Source of the DNA: Proteocatella sp041738345
Lineage (GTDB): Bacteria; Bacillota; Clostridia; Peptostreptococcales; Filifactoraceae
Reading direction: 5' to 3'
Length of the DNA stretch: 64,000 bases
NCBI GenBank assembly: GCA_041738345.1
Contig: JBGSPX010000038.1
Coordinates: 39,457 to 103,456 of the forward strand
The position numbers were made by a program, and so were the translations under genes. Of the stretch, positions 16,591 to 26,147 are shown piece by piece (positions within the stretch are counted from its first letter, which is position 1; every line of letters starts with the position of its first letter). The notes beneath the pieces are model-generated. The model did no database searches. It worked only from the letters and a program-made list of their open reading frames with translations, and had not been told where the DNA came from.

Positions 16591-18960
16591 ATGGAAAAGA
16601 AAACCTTAAATGTACTAGAATACCAAGCGATAATAAATCTTTTAGAGGATTGCGCTTCGACAGAACTTGGCAAAAGAAGAGTACATCAAATAGAAATAAG
16701 CAATAGTTTAGAAGAAATAAAGAAAAGACAGCAAGAAACGAGTGAAGCGCAAAGTATAATTTTAAAAAAAGGAGCACTTCCTATATACAGCCTAAGTGAT
16801 GTAGGCCGCTCTTTAAAACTAGCTCAAATCGGTTCTTCTATAGATATTGGTAGCATACTAAAAATTGGCGGAATCTTAAAAACTGCAAGATTAGTATATT
16901 CAAAATTATCTTCTTTTGAAGAAATTGAAATAGTAAAAGCTATGGCACTTGAGCTATATTCGAATCAAATGTTAGAAGAAAAAATTTATGATGCTATAAT
17001 TTCAGAAGATGAACTATCTGATAATGCAAGTTTTGAATTAAAAAAAATAAGAAAAAGTATAAAATCAACAAAAGAACAAATTAGGAATAAAATAAATGCT
17101 ATGGTTTCATCTGAGACAAGTTCTAAATATTTACAAGAAGCTATAGTAACCGTAAGACAAGATAGATTTGTAGTTCCAGTTAAAGTTGAAAATCGTTCAA
17201 ATGTACCTGGAATTGTCCATGATACCTCATCGTCAGGCGCAACATTATTTATAGAGCCTATGGCAATTGTCGAGATGAACAATAATCTTCGAATTATGAT
17301 GAACAAAGAACATGAGGAAATAGAAAGAATTATCATGGAGTTTTCAAGTGAAATCGGAGAATATGCAGAAGCTATAATTCACAATATAAAAGTGCTTACA
17401 GAGCTGGATTTTATAATGGCAAAAGGTAAGTTGTCTGTAAAGATGAAAGCTATAGAGCCTAAAATAAGTGATAGATTATCTCTAAAACTTAATAAAGCAA
17501 GGCATCCATTACTTGACCCTAAAACAGTAGTTCCTTTAAGTCTAGAGCTAGGGAATGAATATAAAACGCTTGTTATTACGGGTCCAAATACTGGTGGTAA
17601 AACCGTAGCTCTAAAAACTGTAGGTCTACTTTCTCTGATGTTTCAAAGCGGGCTTCACATCCCATGTGATTATGGTAGCTATATGTGCATATTTAACAGC
17701 ATTTATGCTGATATAGGTGACGAACAGAGCATAGAACAGAGTCTATCTACATTTTCATCACATATGACTCATATAGTGCGTATATTAGCTAATATGCAAG
17801 ATAATGATTTAGTGCTTTTGGACGAGCTAGGTTCAGGAACAGACCCGATAGAAGGTTCTGCGCTTGCAATTTCAATACTTGAAAATATAAGACTAAAAAA
17901 TATAATAACTATGGCCACTACTCATTACAGTGAACTTAAGAACTACGCACTAGAACAAAGTGGTGTGGAAAATGCATCTGTAGAATTTGATGTAGAAACC
18001 TTAAGCCCTACCTACAAGTTAATTGTGGGTATCCCTGGAAAATCAAATGCCTTTGAAATTTCAAAAAAATTAGGCTTAGATATCGAAATAATAAGTGCTG
18101 CTAGAAATCGTTTAAGCGAAGAAGATATAAAGATGGAAGATCTTTTAAATAAAATTGAAAAAGACAGAAAAACCATTGAAAATGAAAAAGCTTATGCTAT
18201 AAAAGTGGCTGAAGATATCAGACAACGTGAAGAAGAGTTTAAGAAAAAAGAAATTAAGCTAAAAAATGATAGAGAACGTATAATTACAGACTCTAAGAAA
18301 AAAGCTTCTCAAATAATAAAAGAAGCTAAATCAGAAAGTGATGCTCTAATAAAAGAATTAAACGCTCTAAGACAAGAAGTTGAATCAAAAAATATAAATA
18401 AAGAAGTCGAAAGACTTCGAGCTAAGGTTAAAACAGGACTTGAAAAATATGGATATACCGAAGATTTATTAGGTCTTGATGAATTCGAAGGAAAATCTTT
18501 AAAAACTGTAAGTTTAGGACAACAAGTTTTTGTGCCAAGTTTTGCACAAGAGGGAAATGTAATTGCAGTTGATGAAGCTAAAAAAGAAGCCGTTGTCCAA
18601 GTAGGTATAATGAAAATAAATATGCCATTTGATGCGCTTCAAAATCCTAAAAAAACAAAACAAAAAGAAATAAGACGTACGGGTGCAGGAAAAATTCTAA
18701 AAGAAAAAGCAAGCAGTATAAAGTCTGAAGTTGATGTAAGGGGAATGGATTTAGAAACTGCAAGAATCGAAGTAGAAAAATATCTGGACAATGCATATCT
18801 TTCAGGGATACCAAGAGTCACTATAATTCATGGAGTAGGAACTATGGTACTGAAAAAAGGAATAAACGATATGCTAAAAACCCTAAATTATATTAAAGCT
18901 TACAGACAAGGGGGCTATGGTGAAGGCGGTATTGGCGTAACTATAGTAGAATTTAAATAA
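16591..18960 (+). CDS. mutS2: Endonuclease MutS2 / ribosome-rescue ATPase
   Basis: The 789-residue product has the MutS2 layout without the mismatch-recognition domain. The Walker A motif GPNTGGKT is near residue 331, followed by LLDELGSGTDP and TTHYSELK. A long charged coiled coil follows, then a KOW-like part and a C-terminal Smr nuclease domain with VDVRGMDLETARIEVEKYL and IHGVGTMVLKKG. MutS2 is implicated in suppressing recombination and in sensing collided ribosomes. The ATG at 16591 is preferred over a GTG at 16582. It follows the U32 gene closely and is probably co-transcribed. Confidence 0.95.
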   Translation: MEKKTLNVLEYQAIINLLEDCASTELGKRRVHQIEISNSLEEIKKRQQETSEAQSIILKKGALPIYSLSDVGRSLKLAQIGSSIDIGSILKIGGILKTARLVYSKLSSFEEIEIVKAMALELYSNQMLEEKIYDAIISEDELSDNASFELKKIRKSIKSTKEQIRNKINAMVSSETSSKYLQEAIVTVRQDRFVVPVKVENRSNVPGIVHDTSSSGATLFIEPMAIVEMNNNLRIMMNKEHEEIERIIMEFSSEIGEYAEAIIHNIKVLTELDFIMAKGKLSVKMKAIEPKISDRLSLKLNKARHPLLDPKTVVPLSLELGNEYKTLVITGPNTGGKTVALKTVGLLSLMFQSGLHIPCDYGSYMCIFNSIYADIGDEQSIEQSLSTFSSHMTHIVRILANMQDNDLVLLDELGSGTDPIEGSALAISILENIRLKNIITMATTHYSELKNYALEQSGVENASVEFDVETLSPTYKLIVGIPGKSNAFEISKKLGLDIEIISAARNRLSEEDIKMEDLLNKIEKDRKTIENEKAYAIKVAEDIRQREEEFKKKEIKLKNDRERIITDSKKKASQIIKEAKSESDALIKELNALRQEVESKNINKEVERLRAKVKTGLEKYGYTEDLLGLDEFEGKSLKTVSLGQQVFVPSFAQEGNVIAVDEAKKEAVVQVGIMKINMPFDALQNPKKTKQKEIRRTGAGKILKEKASSIKSEVDVRGMDLETARIEVEKYLDNAYLSGIPRVTIIHGVGTMVLKKGINDMLKTLNYIKAYRQGGYGEGGIGVTIVEFK

Positions 18961-18985
18961 AAATTATTGATAGCGAGGATTAACT

Positions 18986-19849
18986 ATGACAAGCAACAAT
19001 AAAGATTTAATAAGCGTTATTCAAAGCGAATTTACGAAACTAAGTAAGGGCCAAAAAATAATTGCACAGTATATACTTGCAAATTATGACAAGGCTGCAT
19101 TTATGACTGCTGCAAAACTGGGAGAAACTGTAGGGGTAAGTGAATCTACAGTTGTACGATTTGCAAATGCAATCGGTTATGAAGGTTATCCGGAACTTCA
19201 AAAATCCCTTCAAGAGCTTATAAAAACTAAACTTACTACGGTACAAAGAGTAGAGATGTCAAAAGAATACTCTAATGACTTTACAATTCTAAAAAAAGTA
19301 CTGAAATCAGATATAGAAAATATCAAAGGAACTCTTGATGAAATTGATCCACAATCATTTGAAAATGTAATAAATAAAATGATTTCTGCAAAGAAAATAT
19401 ATATTGTAGGCTTAAGGAGTTCCGCTACAATAGGTGAATATCTAGGTTTTTATCTAAACTTCATTCTAGATAATGTAGTGTTAGTAAACTATGGAATAAG
19501 TGATGTTTTTGAGCAGATATTAAAGGTCGATGAGCAAGATTTGGTTATAGGTATAAGTTTTCCTAGATACTCAAAAAGAACATTTGAACTTTTAGAATAT
19601 GCTAAGGATAAAGGTGCTAGTCTTGTAGCTATAACTGATAGCAAACTTGCGCCAATATCTACTATTGCTGAAGAAACACTTATTACAAGAAGTAATATGG
19701 CTTCATTTGTAGACTCTTTGGTAGCGCCATTTAGTGTAGCCAATGCTCTTATAGTATCTGTGGGTATGAGAAAAAGAGCCGATATCAAGGATTCATTTGA
19801 TAAGCTAGAAAAAATATGGAAAGAGTATAGAATCTATGATGACAAATAA
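18986..19849 (+). CDS. MurR/RpiR-family transcriptional regulator
   Basis: This 287-residue protein has an N-terminal HTH_6 domain (about 1-77; FTKLSKGQKIIAQYIL and VSESTVVRFANAIGYEGYPEL) and a SIS sugar-phosphate-binding domain (about 125-250; IYIVGLRSSATIGEYLG). Such regulators usually respond to phosphosugars. No sugar pathway gene is adjacent, so the ligand and targets are unknown. The 3' end overlaps cmk by 14 bases, linking it to the lipid and nucleotide operon downstream. Confidence 0.9.
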   Translation: MTSNNKDLISVIQSEFTKLSKGQKIIAQYILANYDKAAFMTAAKLGETVGVSESTVVRFANAIGYEGYPELQKSLQELIKTKLTTVQRVEMSKEYSNDFTILKKVLKSDIENIKGTLDEIDPQSFENVINKMISAKKIYIVGLRSSATIGEYLGFYLNFILDNVVLVNYGISDVFEQILKVDEQDLVIGISFPRYSKRTFELLEYAKDKGASLVAITDSKLAPISTIAEETLITRSNMASFVDSLVAPFSVANALIVSVGMRKRADIKDSFDKLEKIWKEYRIYDDK

Positions 19850-20507
19850 AACTGTAGTAATTGCAATTGATGGTCCAGCTGGAGCTGGTAAAAGCACAGT
19901 TGCTAAAAAAATTGCGGAAAAATTAAATATAGTCTATTTAGATACAGGAGCGATGTATCGCATAGTAACCTACAAAATTTTAGAAGATAATGTTGATTTT
20001 GACAATCAAGAAGCGCTTTCTACGTTTTTAAAAACACTTGATATAACTTATAGTAATGGTGATTTATGTCTGGATGGTAAAAAAGTTGGCGAAGAAATAA
20101 GAACATCTTTAATAAATCAAAACGTATCTCGAATATCAAGCAGTGCAATTGTAAGGGATGCTATGACTGAACTTCAACGAGAAATAGGTAAAAAACAGTC
20201 ATGTATAATGGATGGGCGCGATGTAGGGACAGTAGTGTTTCCAAATGCAGATGTAAAGATATTCTTAATTGCAGATGTAGAAAAACGCGCTCAAAGAAGA
20301 TATTTAGAAAACCAAAAAAATGGGATTTCATCATCACTTGAAGAGATAAAGTCAAGTATAATAGAAAGAGATAGACTTGATTCAGAAAGAGAAATAGCCC
20401 CGCTACTAAAAGCCGTAGATGCTTTAGAGTTAGACACAAGTGATATGAACATAGAACAGGTAGTTTCAAAAATAATAGATATTTATATGGAGAAAACAAA
20501 TGTATGA
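19836..20507 (+). CDS. cmk: Cytidylate kinase
   Basis: This 223-residue kinase phosphorylates CMP and dCMP. The P-loop IDGPAGAGKST is near residues 10-20. LDTGAMYR, MDGRDVGTVVFPNADVK and the R-rich lid segment AQRRYLENQ are typical of Cmk. Two consecutive ATG codons (19836, 19839) are possible starts. The cmk-plsC-ispH-S1 order is conserved across many Clostridia. Confidence 0.96.
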   Translation: MMTNKTVVIAIDGPAGAGKSTVAKKIAEKLNIVYLDTGAMYRIVTYKILEDNVDFDNQEALSTFLKTLDITYSNGDLCLDGKKVGEEIRTSLINQNVSRISSSAIVRDAMTELQREIGKKQSCIMDGRDVGTVVFPNADVKIFLIADVEKRAQRRYLENQKNGISSSLEEIKSSIIERDRLDSEREIAPLLKAVDALELDTSDMNIEQVVSKIIDIYMEKTNV

Positions 20508-21075
20508 TTTTTTAAAAAATATGGCATGGCTTCTATCAAAACTAATATATAGAATTGAATATGAAGGTTTGCAAAATATTCCAAAAGAAGGAGCATTTAT
20601 TCTGGTGGGAAACCATACTAATAATTTTGATCCTGTGGTAATCTCTTTTGCTACAAAAAGAAAAATACATTATCTTGCAAAAGCAGAGCTTTTTAAAACG
20701 AAATTTACAAAATGGATTTTCGAGTCAGTAAAATGCATAAGCATAGATAGATCTAAAAATGACATTATGGCAATAAAAAATGCACTTAGAGTGTTAAAGA
20801 ATGGAGAAATATTGGGTATATTTCCAGAAGGAACTAGAATAAAAAGCGAAACTGATGATGTTCAAATAAAATCAGGCGCCGCTATGATAGCCTCTAAAGC
20901 TAAGGTAAATATACTCCCTGTAGCTATAAGTGGAAATTACAAGATTTTTTCTAAAATCCGTATAAATATACTTCCTATGTATGATATCGAAGCAGCAAAA
21001 GAGAAATATGAAGGTAACATAGAAAAAATTTCAGAAGATATTATGGCTAAGATTTATAGTGAGGTAAAAAAATAA
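20500..21075 (+). CDS. plsC: 1-acyl-sn-glycerol-3-phosphate acyltransferase
   Basis: The 191-residue product has the acyltransferase motifs NHTNNFDP (HX4D, near residue 38) and FPEGTR (about 108-113), with CISIDRS between them. It makes phosphatidic acid at the membrane. The start overlaps the end of cmk by 8 bases, indicating coupling. Confidence 0.92.
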   Translation: MYDFLKNMAWLLSKLIYRIEYEGLQNIPKEGAFILVGNHTNNFDPVVISFATKRKIHYLAKAELFKTKFTKWIFESVKCISIDRSKNDIMAIKNALRVLKNGEILGIFPEGTRIKSETDDVQIKSGAAMIASKAKVNILPVAISGNYKIFSKIRINILPMYDIEAAKEKYEGNIEKISEDIMAKIYSEVKK

Positions 21076-21077
21076 AA

Positions 21078-21938
21078 ATGGAAGTTAAAATAGCAAAATA
21101 TAGTGGGTATTGTTTTGGGGTAAAAAGAGCTATGGATATGGCGTGGGAAGAGCTTACAGCTAAGAATACTGCGCCTAAAAATATTATTTATTCAATCGGT
21201 CCATTGATTCATAATGACCAAGCAATGAAAAAATATAAAGAACAAGGACTTTCAATTGAGGAAAAAGTAGAAAATATTGAAAAAAATTCAACCGCTATAG
21301 TAAGAAGTCATGGACTTCCGAAGTACTTTTATGATAAAATGGAAGAGAAGTCCATAAGAATAGTGGATGCTACTTGTCCTTTTGTAAAAAAAATCCAAGA
21401 TATTGTTTATAAAAGCCATATTAGTGGTAGTAAAATAATATTGATTGGTGACAGTAGCCATCCAGAAGTTATAGGAATAAATGGTTGGGCTGAAAATTCG
21501 TCTATTATTATTAATTCACTTGATGATGCTTCTGAGTTTGAAGTAGATAATGAAAAAGACTATATTGTAGTAGTACAAACTACTTATAAACTTCAAAAGT
21601 ATCAACAAATTGAAAAAATATTAAAAAATAGATTAAAAAAAGTTGAATTCTTCAATACCATATGCTATGCTACAAGGGAAAGACAAGATGCCGCAAGAGA
21701 ATTATCAAAAGAAGTTGATGCGATGATAGTTGTGGGTGGTAAAAGTAGTTCAAACACCAAAAAATTAGCTGAGATATGTGCGGAGAATTGTATTACTTTT
21801 TTAATTGAGACAGCTGAGGAACTTGACCTAAAAAAAATCGAAAACTTTGAAAAGATTGGAATTTCAGCAGGAGCATCAACCCCTGATTTCATAATCAAAG
21901 AAGTTGAAGATTTAATTGTTAACAAAATAAACATTTAA
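21078..21938 (+). CDS. ispH: 4-hydroxy-3-methylbut-2-enyl diphosphate reductase
   Basis: This 286-residue iron-sulfur enzyme makes IPP and DMAPP in the last step of the MEP pathway. The three cluster cysteines are Cys12 (GYCFGVKRA), Cys100 (DATCPFV) and Cys196 (NTICYATRERQ). VVGGKSSSNTKKL and AGASTPDFII are further signatures. In many Clostridia ispH is fused to an S1-domain gene; here they are separate, 14 bases apart. Confidence 0.96.
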   Translation: MEVKIAKYSGYCFGVKRAMDMAWEELTAKNTAPKNIIYSIGPLIHNDQAMKKYKEQGLSIEEKVENIEKNSTAIVRSHGLPKYFYDKMEEKSIRIVDATCPFVKKIQDIVYKSHISGSKIILIGDSSHPEVIGINGWAENSSIIINSLDDASEFEVDNEKDYIVVVQTTYKLQKYQQIEKILKNRLKKVEFFNTICYATRERQDAARELSKEVDAMIVVGGKSSSNTKKLAEICAENCITFLIETAEELDLKKIENFEKIGISAGASTPDFIIKEVEDLIVNKINI

Positions 21939-21952
21939 GGAGTTGGAAATTA

Positions 21953-23032
21953 ATGAGCAGTGAAATGGAAAGATTATTATTGGAAGAAGAGCAAAATTAC
22001 CAGGAGGTTTACAAAGGTTCGAGAGTTAGAGGAATCGTAGAAGTGATAAAGCCAGATTCATTCTATATTTCTTTAAGCTACAAAACTGATGGAGTTCTTC
22101 CAAAATCAGAAGCGGGAGACTGCGATGATATAAAAGTTGGAGATGAATTAGATTTAGAAGTTATAAAAATTGACAAAAATACAGGAGAGATTCTTTTATC
22201 TAAGAAAAGACTTGATGATTTCAGAGCTTGGGACGAAATCAGCCTAGGAGATATCATAAACGTTAAAGTTTCTGAGAAAAATGAAAAAGGACTTATCGCT
22301 AAGTTCAAAGGATCAATAAGAGGATTCTTACCTTTAAGCCATATCGAAACTAGATTTATAGGCGAAGATGCTTTAGAAAAATACATCGGACAAGAATTCG
22401 ATGCAGAAATCATAGATTTAGATCCTAAAAAGAGAAGACTTATCCTTTCAAGAAAAAATCTTCTTCTTAAAGAGCAAAATGAAATGAAAAAAGCTATCCT
22501 TGATAAAATCGTAGAAGGCGAAGTATTCAAAGGTATAGTTAAAGATATAAAAGATTACGGTATATTCGTAGATCTTGGTGGCGTAACAGGACTTGTTCAC
22601 GTTAGTGAATTATCTTGGAATAGAAAAGATAACATAGAGAAATCTTTCAAAATCGATCAAGAAGTAGATGTTCAAATCTTAAGCTTCGATAAAGAAAAAG
22701 AAAGATTATCACTAAGTATCAAATCATTAATGCCAAATCCATGGGCTGTTTTTGTTGAAAACAACCATGTTGGAGATATACTTGCTGGAGAAGTAAAAAA
22801 TATCAAAGATTACGGTATTTTCGTTTCTCTAGGAGATGGAATCGATGGATTCGTTCATATTTCAAATATGTCAGCAGATTTTGTAAAAAATCCTAGCGAA
22901 GTAGTAAAAGTTGGCGACAGAATTGAAGCTAAAATACTAAACATCGATCCAGAAACTCAAAAAATAGAGTTAACTTTAAACCTTAAAGAAATTGAAGCAC
23001 AAGAAGAGGTTGAAAACACTGAGGAGGTATAA
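21953..23032 (+). CDS. Ribosomal protein S1-like RNA-binding protein
   Basis: The 359-residue protein is built of four S1 OB-fold repeats (roughly 18-85, 100-168, 188-257, 273-343), the last two starting with closely similar KDIKDYGIFVDLGG and KNIKDYGIFVSLGD segments. It probably helps mRNA loading on the ribosome. Codon use is visibly different from neighbours, with more ATC, TTC, GTT and GGA, as in highly expressed genes. The tail is acidic. A strong AAGGAG precedes the ATG. Confidence 0.92.
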   Translation: MSSEMERLLLEEEQNYQEVYKGSRVRGIVEVIKPDSFYISLSYKTDGVLPKSEAGDCDDIKVGDELDLEVIKIDKNTGEILLSKKRLDDFRAWDEISLGDIINVKVSEKNEKGLIAKFKGSIRGFLPLSHIETRFIGEDALEKYIGQEFDAEIIDLDPKKRRLILSRKNLLLKEQNEMKKAILDKIVEGEVFKGIVKDIKDYGIFVDLGGVTGLVHVSELSWNRKDNIEKSFKIDQEVDVQILSFDKEKERLSLSIKSLMPNPWAVFVENNHVGDILAGEVKNIKDYGIFVSLGDGIDGFVHISNMSADFVKNPSEVVKVGDRIEAKILNIDPETQKIELTLNLKEIEAQEEVENTEEV

Positions 23033-23034
23033 CT

Positions 23035-23193
23035 ATGAAAAGTTATGTATGTGATGTATGTGGATATGTTTATGATCCAGCTGTGGGCGACCCAGATAAT
23101 GGAGTAGCACCAGGAACAGCATTTGAAAGTATATCAGAAGATTGGGTTTGTCCGCTTTGTGGAGTAGGTAAAGATCAATTCTCAGAAGAGTAA
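23035..23193 (+). CDS. Rubredoxin
   Basis: A 52-residue frame begins 2 bases after the S1 gene, using GAGGAGG inside that gene's end. It reads MKSYVCDVCGYVYDPAVGDP and ends with WVCPLCGVGKDQFSEE. The two CxxC pairs bind one iron atom. Rubredoxin carries single electrons in anaerobes, often for detoxifying oxygen or for radical chemistry. A strong terminator follows, ending the operon. Confidence 0.96.
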   Translation: MKSYVCDVCGYVYDPAVGDPDNGVAPGTAFESISEDWVCPLCGVGKDQFSEE

Positions 23194-23200
23194 TAAAAAG

Positions 23201-23226
23201 AAAAGAGTGGTATACCCACTCTTTTT
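23201..23226 (+). terminator. Terminator of the cmk-to-rubredoxin operon
   Basis: AAAAGAGTGG (23201-23210) and CCACTCTTTT (23216-23225) form a perfect 10-bp stem with loop TATAC. Confidence 0.85.
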
Positions 23227-23292
23227 AAATTGTATAAAATTTTAAATATAATTTAGCTTATTGAAATTTTACTAGAAAAGGGGAATATTAAG

Positions 23293-23700
23293 ATGAAAAA
23301 ATATAATCTGGATAGTAAAGGTTTTACTTTGATTGAGCTTCTTGTTGTAATAACAATATTAGTTGCCCTAACACTCTTAGGTACATATAAGTATTTCAAT
23401 ATAGTAGAGGAAAATAAGCAGAATATAGACATAAGCAATGCTAAAATATTAGCAGAAGCAGTTTCTGTAGCTGAAGCTACTGGAAAACTAAAACTTGATT
23501 CCACTTCAAAAGAAGTTAAATTTGAAGATCTAAAGGATATTTTAAATAAAGAAGTAAGGCCGACTAGCAAAAAATACGGTGGGACTGACGGTAATGGCGT
23601 ATTCATAATAAAGGTCAAAAAAGTTGGAAATGACTTTGAAACTGAAATAACTGCAAACGGAGAAGCGCTATATCCAAATATAGTTAAAAAAGATGAGTAG
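23293..23700 (+). CDS. Type IV prepilin-like protein
   Basis: The 135-residue protein has a prepilin signal: MKKYNLDSKG followed by FTLIELLVVITILVAL. Cleavage by a prepilin peptidase is expected after Gly10, and Glu5 of the mature protein is present. One hydrophobic N-terminal helix is followed by a small soluble head. It could be a minor pseudopilin of a DNA-uptake or type IV pilus machine. No assembly ATPase or other pilus gene is in this window. AAAAGGGG precedes the ATG. Confidence 0.82.
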   Translation: MKKYNLDSKGFTLIELLVVITILVALTLLGTYKYFNIVEENKQNIDISNAKILAEAVSVAEATGKLKLDSTSKEVKFEDLKDILNKEVRPTSKKYGGTDGNGVFIIKVKKVGNDFETEITANGEALYPNIVKKDE

Positions 23701-23718
23701 AATAAAGGAAAATGTACT

Positions 23719-25467
23719 ATGCAGAAATGGATTTTAAAAAAAGCAAAAATTAATTATAACGATATATTAGACGATTTTAAAATAGATCCGCTTTTAGCTA
23801 AAATACTTTCCAAAAAAGATTTTAAAACTAAAGCAGAAATTTATAACTATCTATACCCAAACAAAACTCAAATGCATGATCCATTTTTATTAAATGGTAT
23901 GGAGCAGGCGGTAAAGCTAATAAAAGAAGATATAGCACACAATAAAAAAATCCTCATATCTCTAGATTATGATGTAGATGGAATAATAAGCGGCGCCATA
24001 GCCTATAGAGGTCTTAGTCGATTAGGGGCAAATTGCAGTTATATTCTTCCACATAGAGTAAAAGATGGCTATGGAATAAATGAACGTATTATAAACAAAG
24101 CTTTTGAAGAAAAATTCGACACTATTATCACTTTTGATAATGGGATAGCAGCATTTGAGCCTATAGCACTTGCTAAAAAACTTGGAATAAGAACTATAGT
24201 GACAGATCATCACGATATTCCTTTTTCTATAGATGATAATGAACAAAAAATATATAAAGAAGTTGAAGCTGATGTAGTAATAAATCCTAAACATCATAAC
24301 TGCAATTATCCATTTGAAGGGATATGTGCAGGAACCATAGCCTATAAGCTAATATGCGCCCTATACCGTGAATATGATATTCCAGAAAAAGAATCTGAAG
24401 AACTGTTAGCTTTAGCAAGTATTGCTACGATATGTGATGTTATGGAGCTAAAGGATGAAAATAGAGCTGTAGTTTCCTTTGGTTTACAGCATCTTAAGAA
24501 TACACAGAATCTTGGGTTAAGAGCCTTATTTGAAATATATAACTTGGAAAATATAGCAGTTGATGATATTGGCTTTAAAATAGGACCTTGCTTCAACTCA
24601 AGTGGTAGATTAAGCACTGCAGAAATGGGACTTGAAGTTTTAACTAACAATAATAAAGAAATTGTCTATTCGAAAACGCAGGAACTGTTTAATCTTAACT
24701 GTAAACGAAAAGAGATGACATTACATGCATTTTGTCAGGCCTTAGAACAAATAGAAACTCAAGAGCTTCATAAAAACAAGATAATCCTTATATATATGCC
24801 TGAGATACATGAAAGTATATCTGGAATAGTAGCCAGTCGTGTAAAAGATAGGTATAATAGACCGGTAATTGTATTTGCAGATTCAGAAGATATAATAAAG
24901 GGCTCTGCAAGATCAGTTGAAGAAGTTAATATATTTGAGCAGCTTTCAAACCATAAACAAATGCTTTCTAAGTTTGGAGGTCATCCTATGGCTGCAGGGA
25001 TGAGTTTAGAAAAAACTATTTTTCCAGAGTTTTGCAAAGCACTTACAGATTCTATAAATAACTTAGAATTTTCAACTCAAAAAACTTATAGGGTAGATCT
25101 TATTTTGCCTTTTACAGAGATAAATGACACCATTGCAGAAAAACTAAAGCAATTTGAGCCATATGGTAAGGGTAATGAAAAAATAGTATTTTCTACTACT
25201 AAGGTTTGTCTATCCGATTATAGGGTATTGGGCAAAAATCAAAATGTATTAAAACTCACTTTTTCACAAGCTGGAAAAAGCTTTGATTTTATTGCTTTTG
25301 GTGATATTTCAGAAATAGAAAATATAATTAAAAATAAAGTGCAATTAACGAATAATAATGATATAATATCAAGTGAAACAAATACCTTTGATATACTCTA
25401 CACTATTGGAACTAACGTTTTCAATGGTAGAGAGCGACTTCAGCTTGAACTGTTGAGTATAAGGTAA
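23719..25467 (+). CDS. recJ: Single-stranded-DNA exonuclease RecJ
   Basis: This 582-residue DHH-family nuclease degrades single-stranded DNA 5' to 3' in recombination and repair. DYDVDGIISG is near residue 83, TDHHDIP near 164, and GPCFNSSGRLSTAEMGLEVL and FGGHPMAAGMSL are the later family motifs. The final segment is the OB-fold part. It begins 18 bases after the prepilin gene with an AAGGAAAA site, so the two are probably transcribed together. Confidence 0.94.
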   Translation: MQKWILKKAKINYNDILDDFKIDPLLAKILSKKDFKTKAEIYNYLYPNKTQMHDPFLLNGMEQAVKLIKEDIAHNKKILISLDYDVDGIISGAIAYRGLSRLGANCSYILPHRVKDGYGINERIINKAFEEKFDTIITFDNGIAAFEPIALAKKLGIRTIVTDHHDIPFSIDDNEQKIYKEVEADVVINPKHHNCNYPFEGICAGTIAYKLICALYREYDIPEKESEELLALASIATICDVMELKDENRAVVSFGLQHLKNTQNLGLRALFEIYNLENIAVDDIGFKIGPCFNSSGRLSTAEMGLEVLTNNNKEIVYSKTQELFNLNCKRKEMTLHAFCQALEQIETQELHKNKIILIYMPEIHESISGIVASRVKDRYNRPVIVFADSEDIIKGSARSVEEVNIFEQLSNHKQMLSKFGGHPMAAGMSLEKTIFPEFCKALTDSINNLEFSTQKTYRVDLILPFTEINDTIAEKLKQFEPYGKGNEKIVFSTTKVCLSDYRVLGKNQNVLKLTFSQAGKSFDFIAFGDISEIENIIKNKVQLTNNNDIISSETNTFDILYTIGTNVFNGRERLQLELLSIR

Positions 25468-25507
25468 AAATAATAAAATAATAATGGTAACAAAAGGAGA
25501 TAATAAT

Positions 25508-26020
25508 ATGGATTTAGCATCATACGTGAGAACTATCGAGGACTATCCAAAACCAGGCATAAGCTTTAAGGATATCACAACTCTCTTAAAAGATGGCGAA
25601 GCATTTAAATATGCTGTTGATGCGATGATTGAGAACTTAAAAGATAAAAAAGTTGATCATATAATAGGAATGGATGCTAGAGGATTTATTTTTGGTTCAG
25701 CTGTAGCTTACGGTTTAGGCATAGGATTTATTCCCGCTAGAAAACCAAATAAACTTCCTGCTGAAGTTATAGGCTGTGAATATGAACTAGAGTATGGTAC
25801 AAACTCTATAGAAATTCATAAAGATTCTATAGCTAAAGGTGATAGAATTGCAATTGTAGATGATCTATTAGCTACCGGCGGAACTGCTGGAGCAGTGGAA
25901 AGTTTAGTTAAGGATTTAGGTGGCGAACTTGTAGGTTTTGAATTTTTAATTGAACTTGATTTCCTAAAAGGAAGAGAAAAGCTTGAAAATCAAAATATAC
26001 ATGTATTGATTCATTATTAG
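25508..26020 (+). CDS. apt: Adenine phosphoribosyltransferase
   Basis: The 170-residue enzyme salvages adenine to AMP. The PRPP-binding motif IAIVDDLLATGGTAGA and the N-terminal YPKPGISFKDITTLL are diagnostic. The ATG at 25508 has AAAGGAG at proper spacing, so an in-frame ATG eight codons earlier is not used. recJ-apt-rel is a common clostridial order. Confidence 0.95.
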   Translation: MDLASYVRTIEDYPKPGISFKDITTLLKDGEAFKYAVDAMIENLKDKKVDHIIGMDARGFIFGSAVAYGLGIGFIPARKPNKLPAEVIGCEYELEYGTNSIEIHKDSIAKGDRIAIVDDLLATGGTAGAVESLVKDLGGELVGFEFLIELDFLKGREKLENQNIHVLIHY

Positions 26021-26053
26021 AATATACGAATAAAACTAAATATTTTTATAGAG

Positions 26054-26088
26054 AAAAGACTTTCGTTTTTTAATGAAAGTCTTTTATT
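26054..26088 (+). terminator. Terminator after apt
   Basis: AAAAGACTTTC (26054-26064) and GAAAGTCTTTT (26075-26085) form a perfect 11-bp stem followed by ATTATTG. Confidence 0.75.
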
Positions 26089-26147
26089 ATTGTTCAATTT
26101 GTTATATAATGAGTAAATACAGTTAATTATAAAGAGTGGTGATTAGA

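Noticed and set aside
22078..22530. Leftward 150-codon frame in the S1 gene
   Set aside because: Its Ser/Phe-rich composition is typical of an antisense frame produced by the biased codons of a highly expressed gene.
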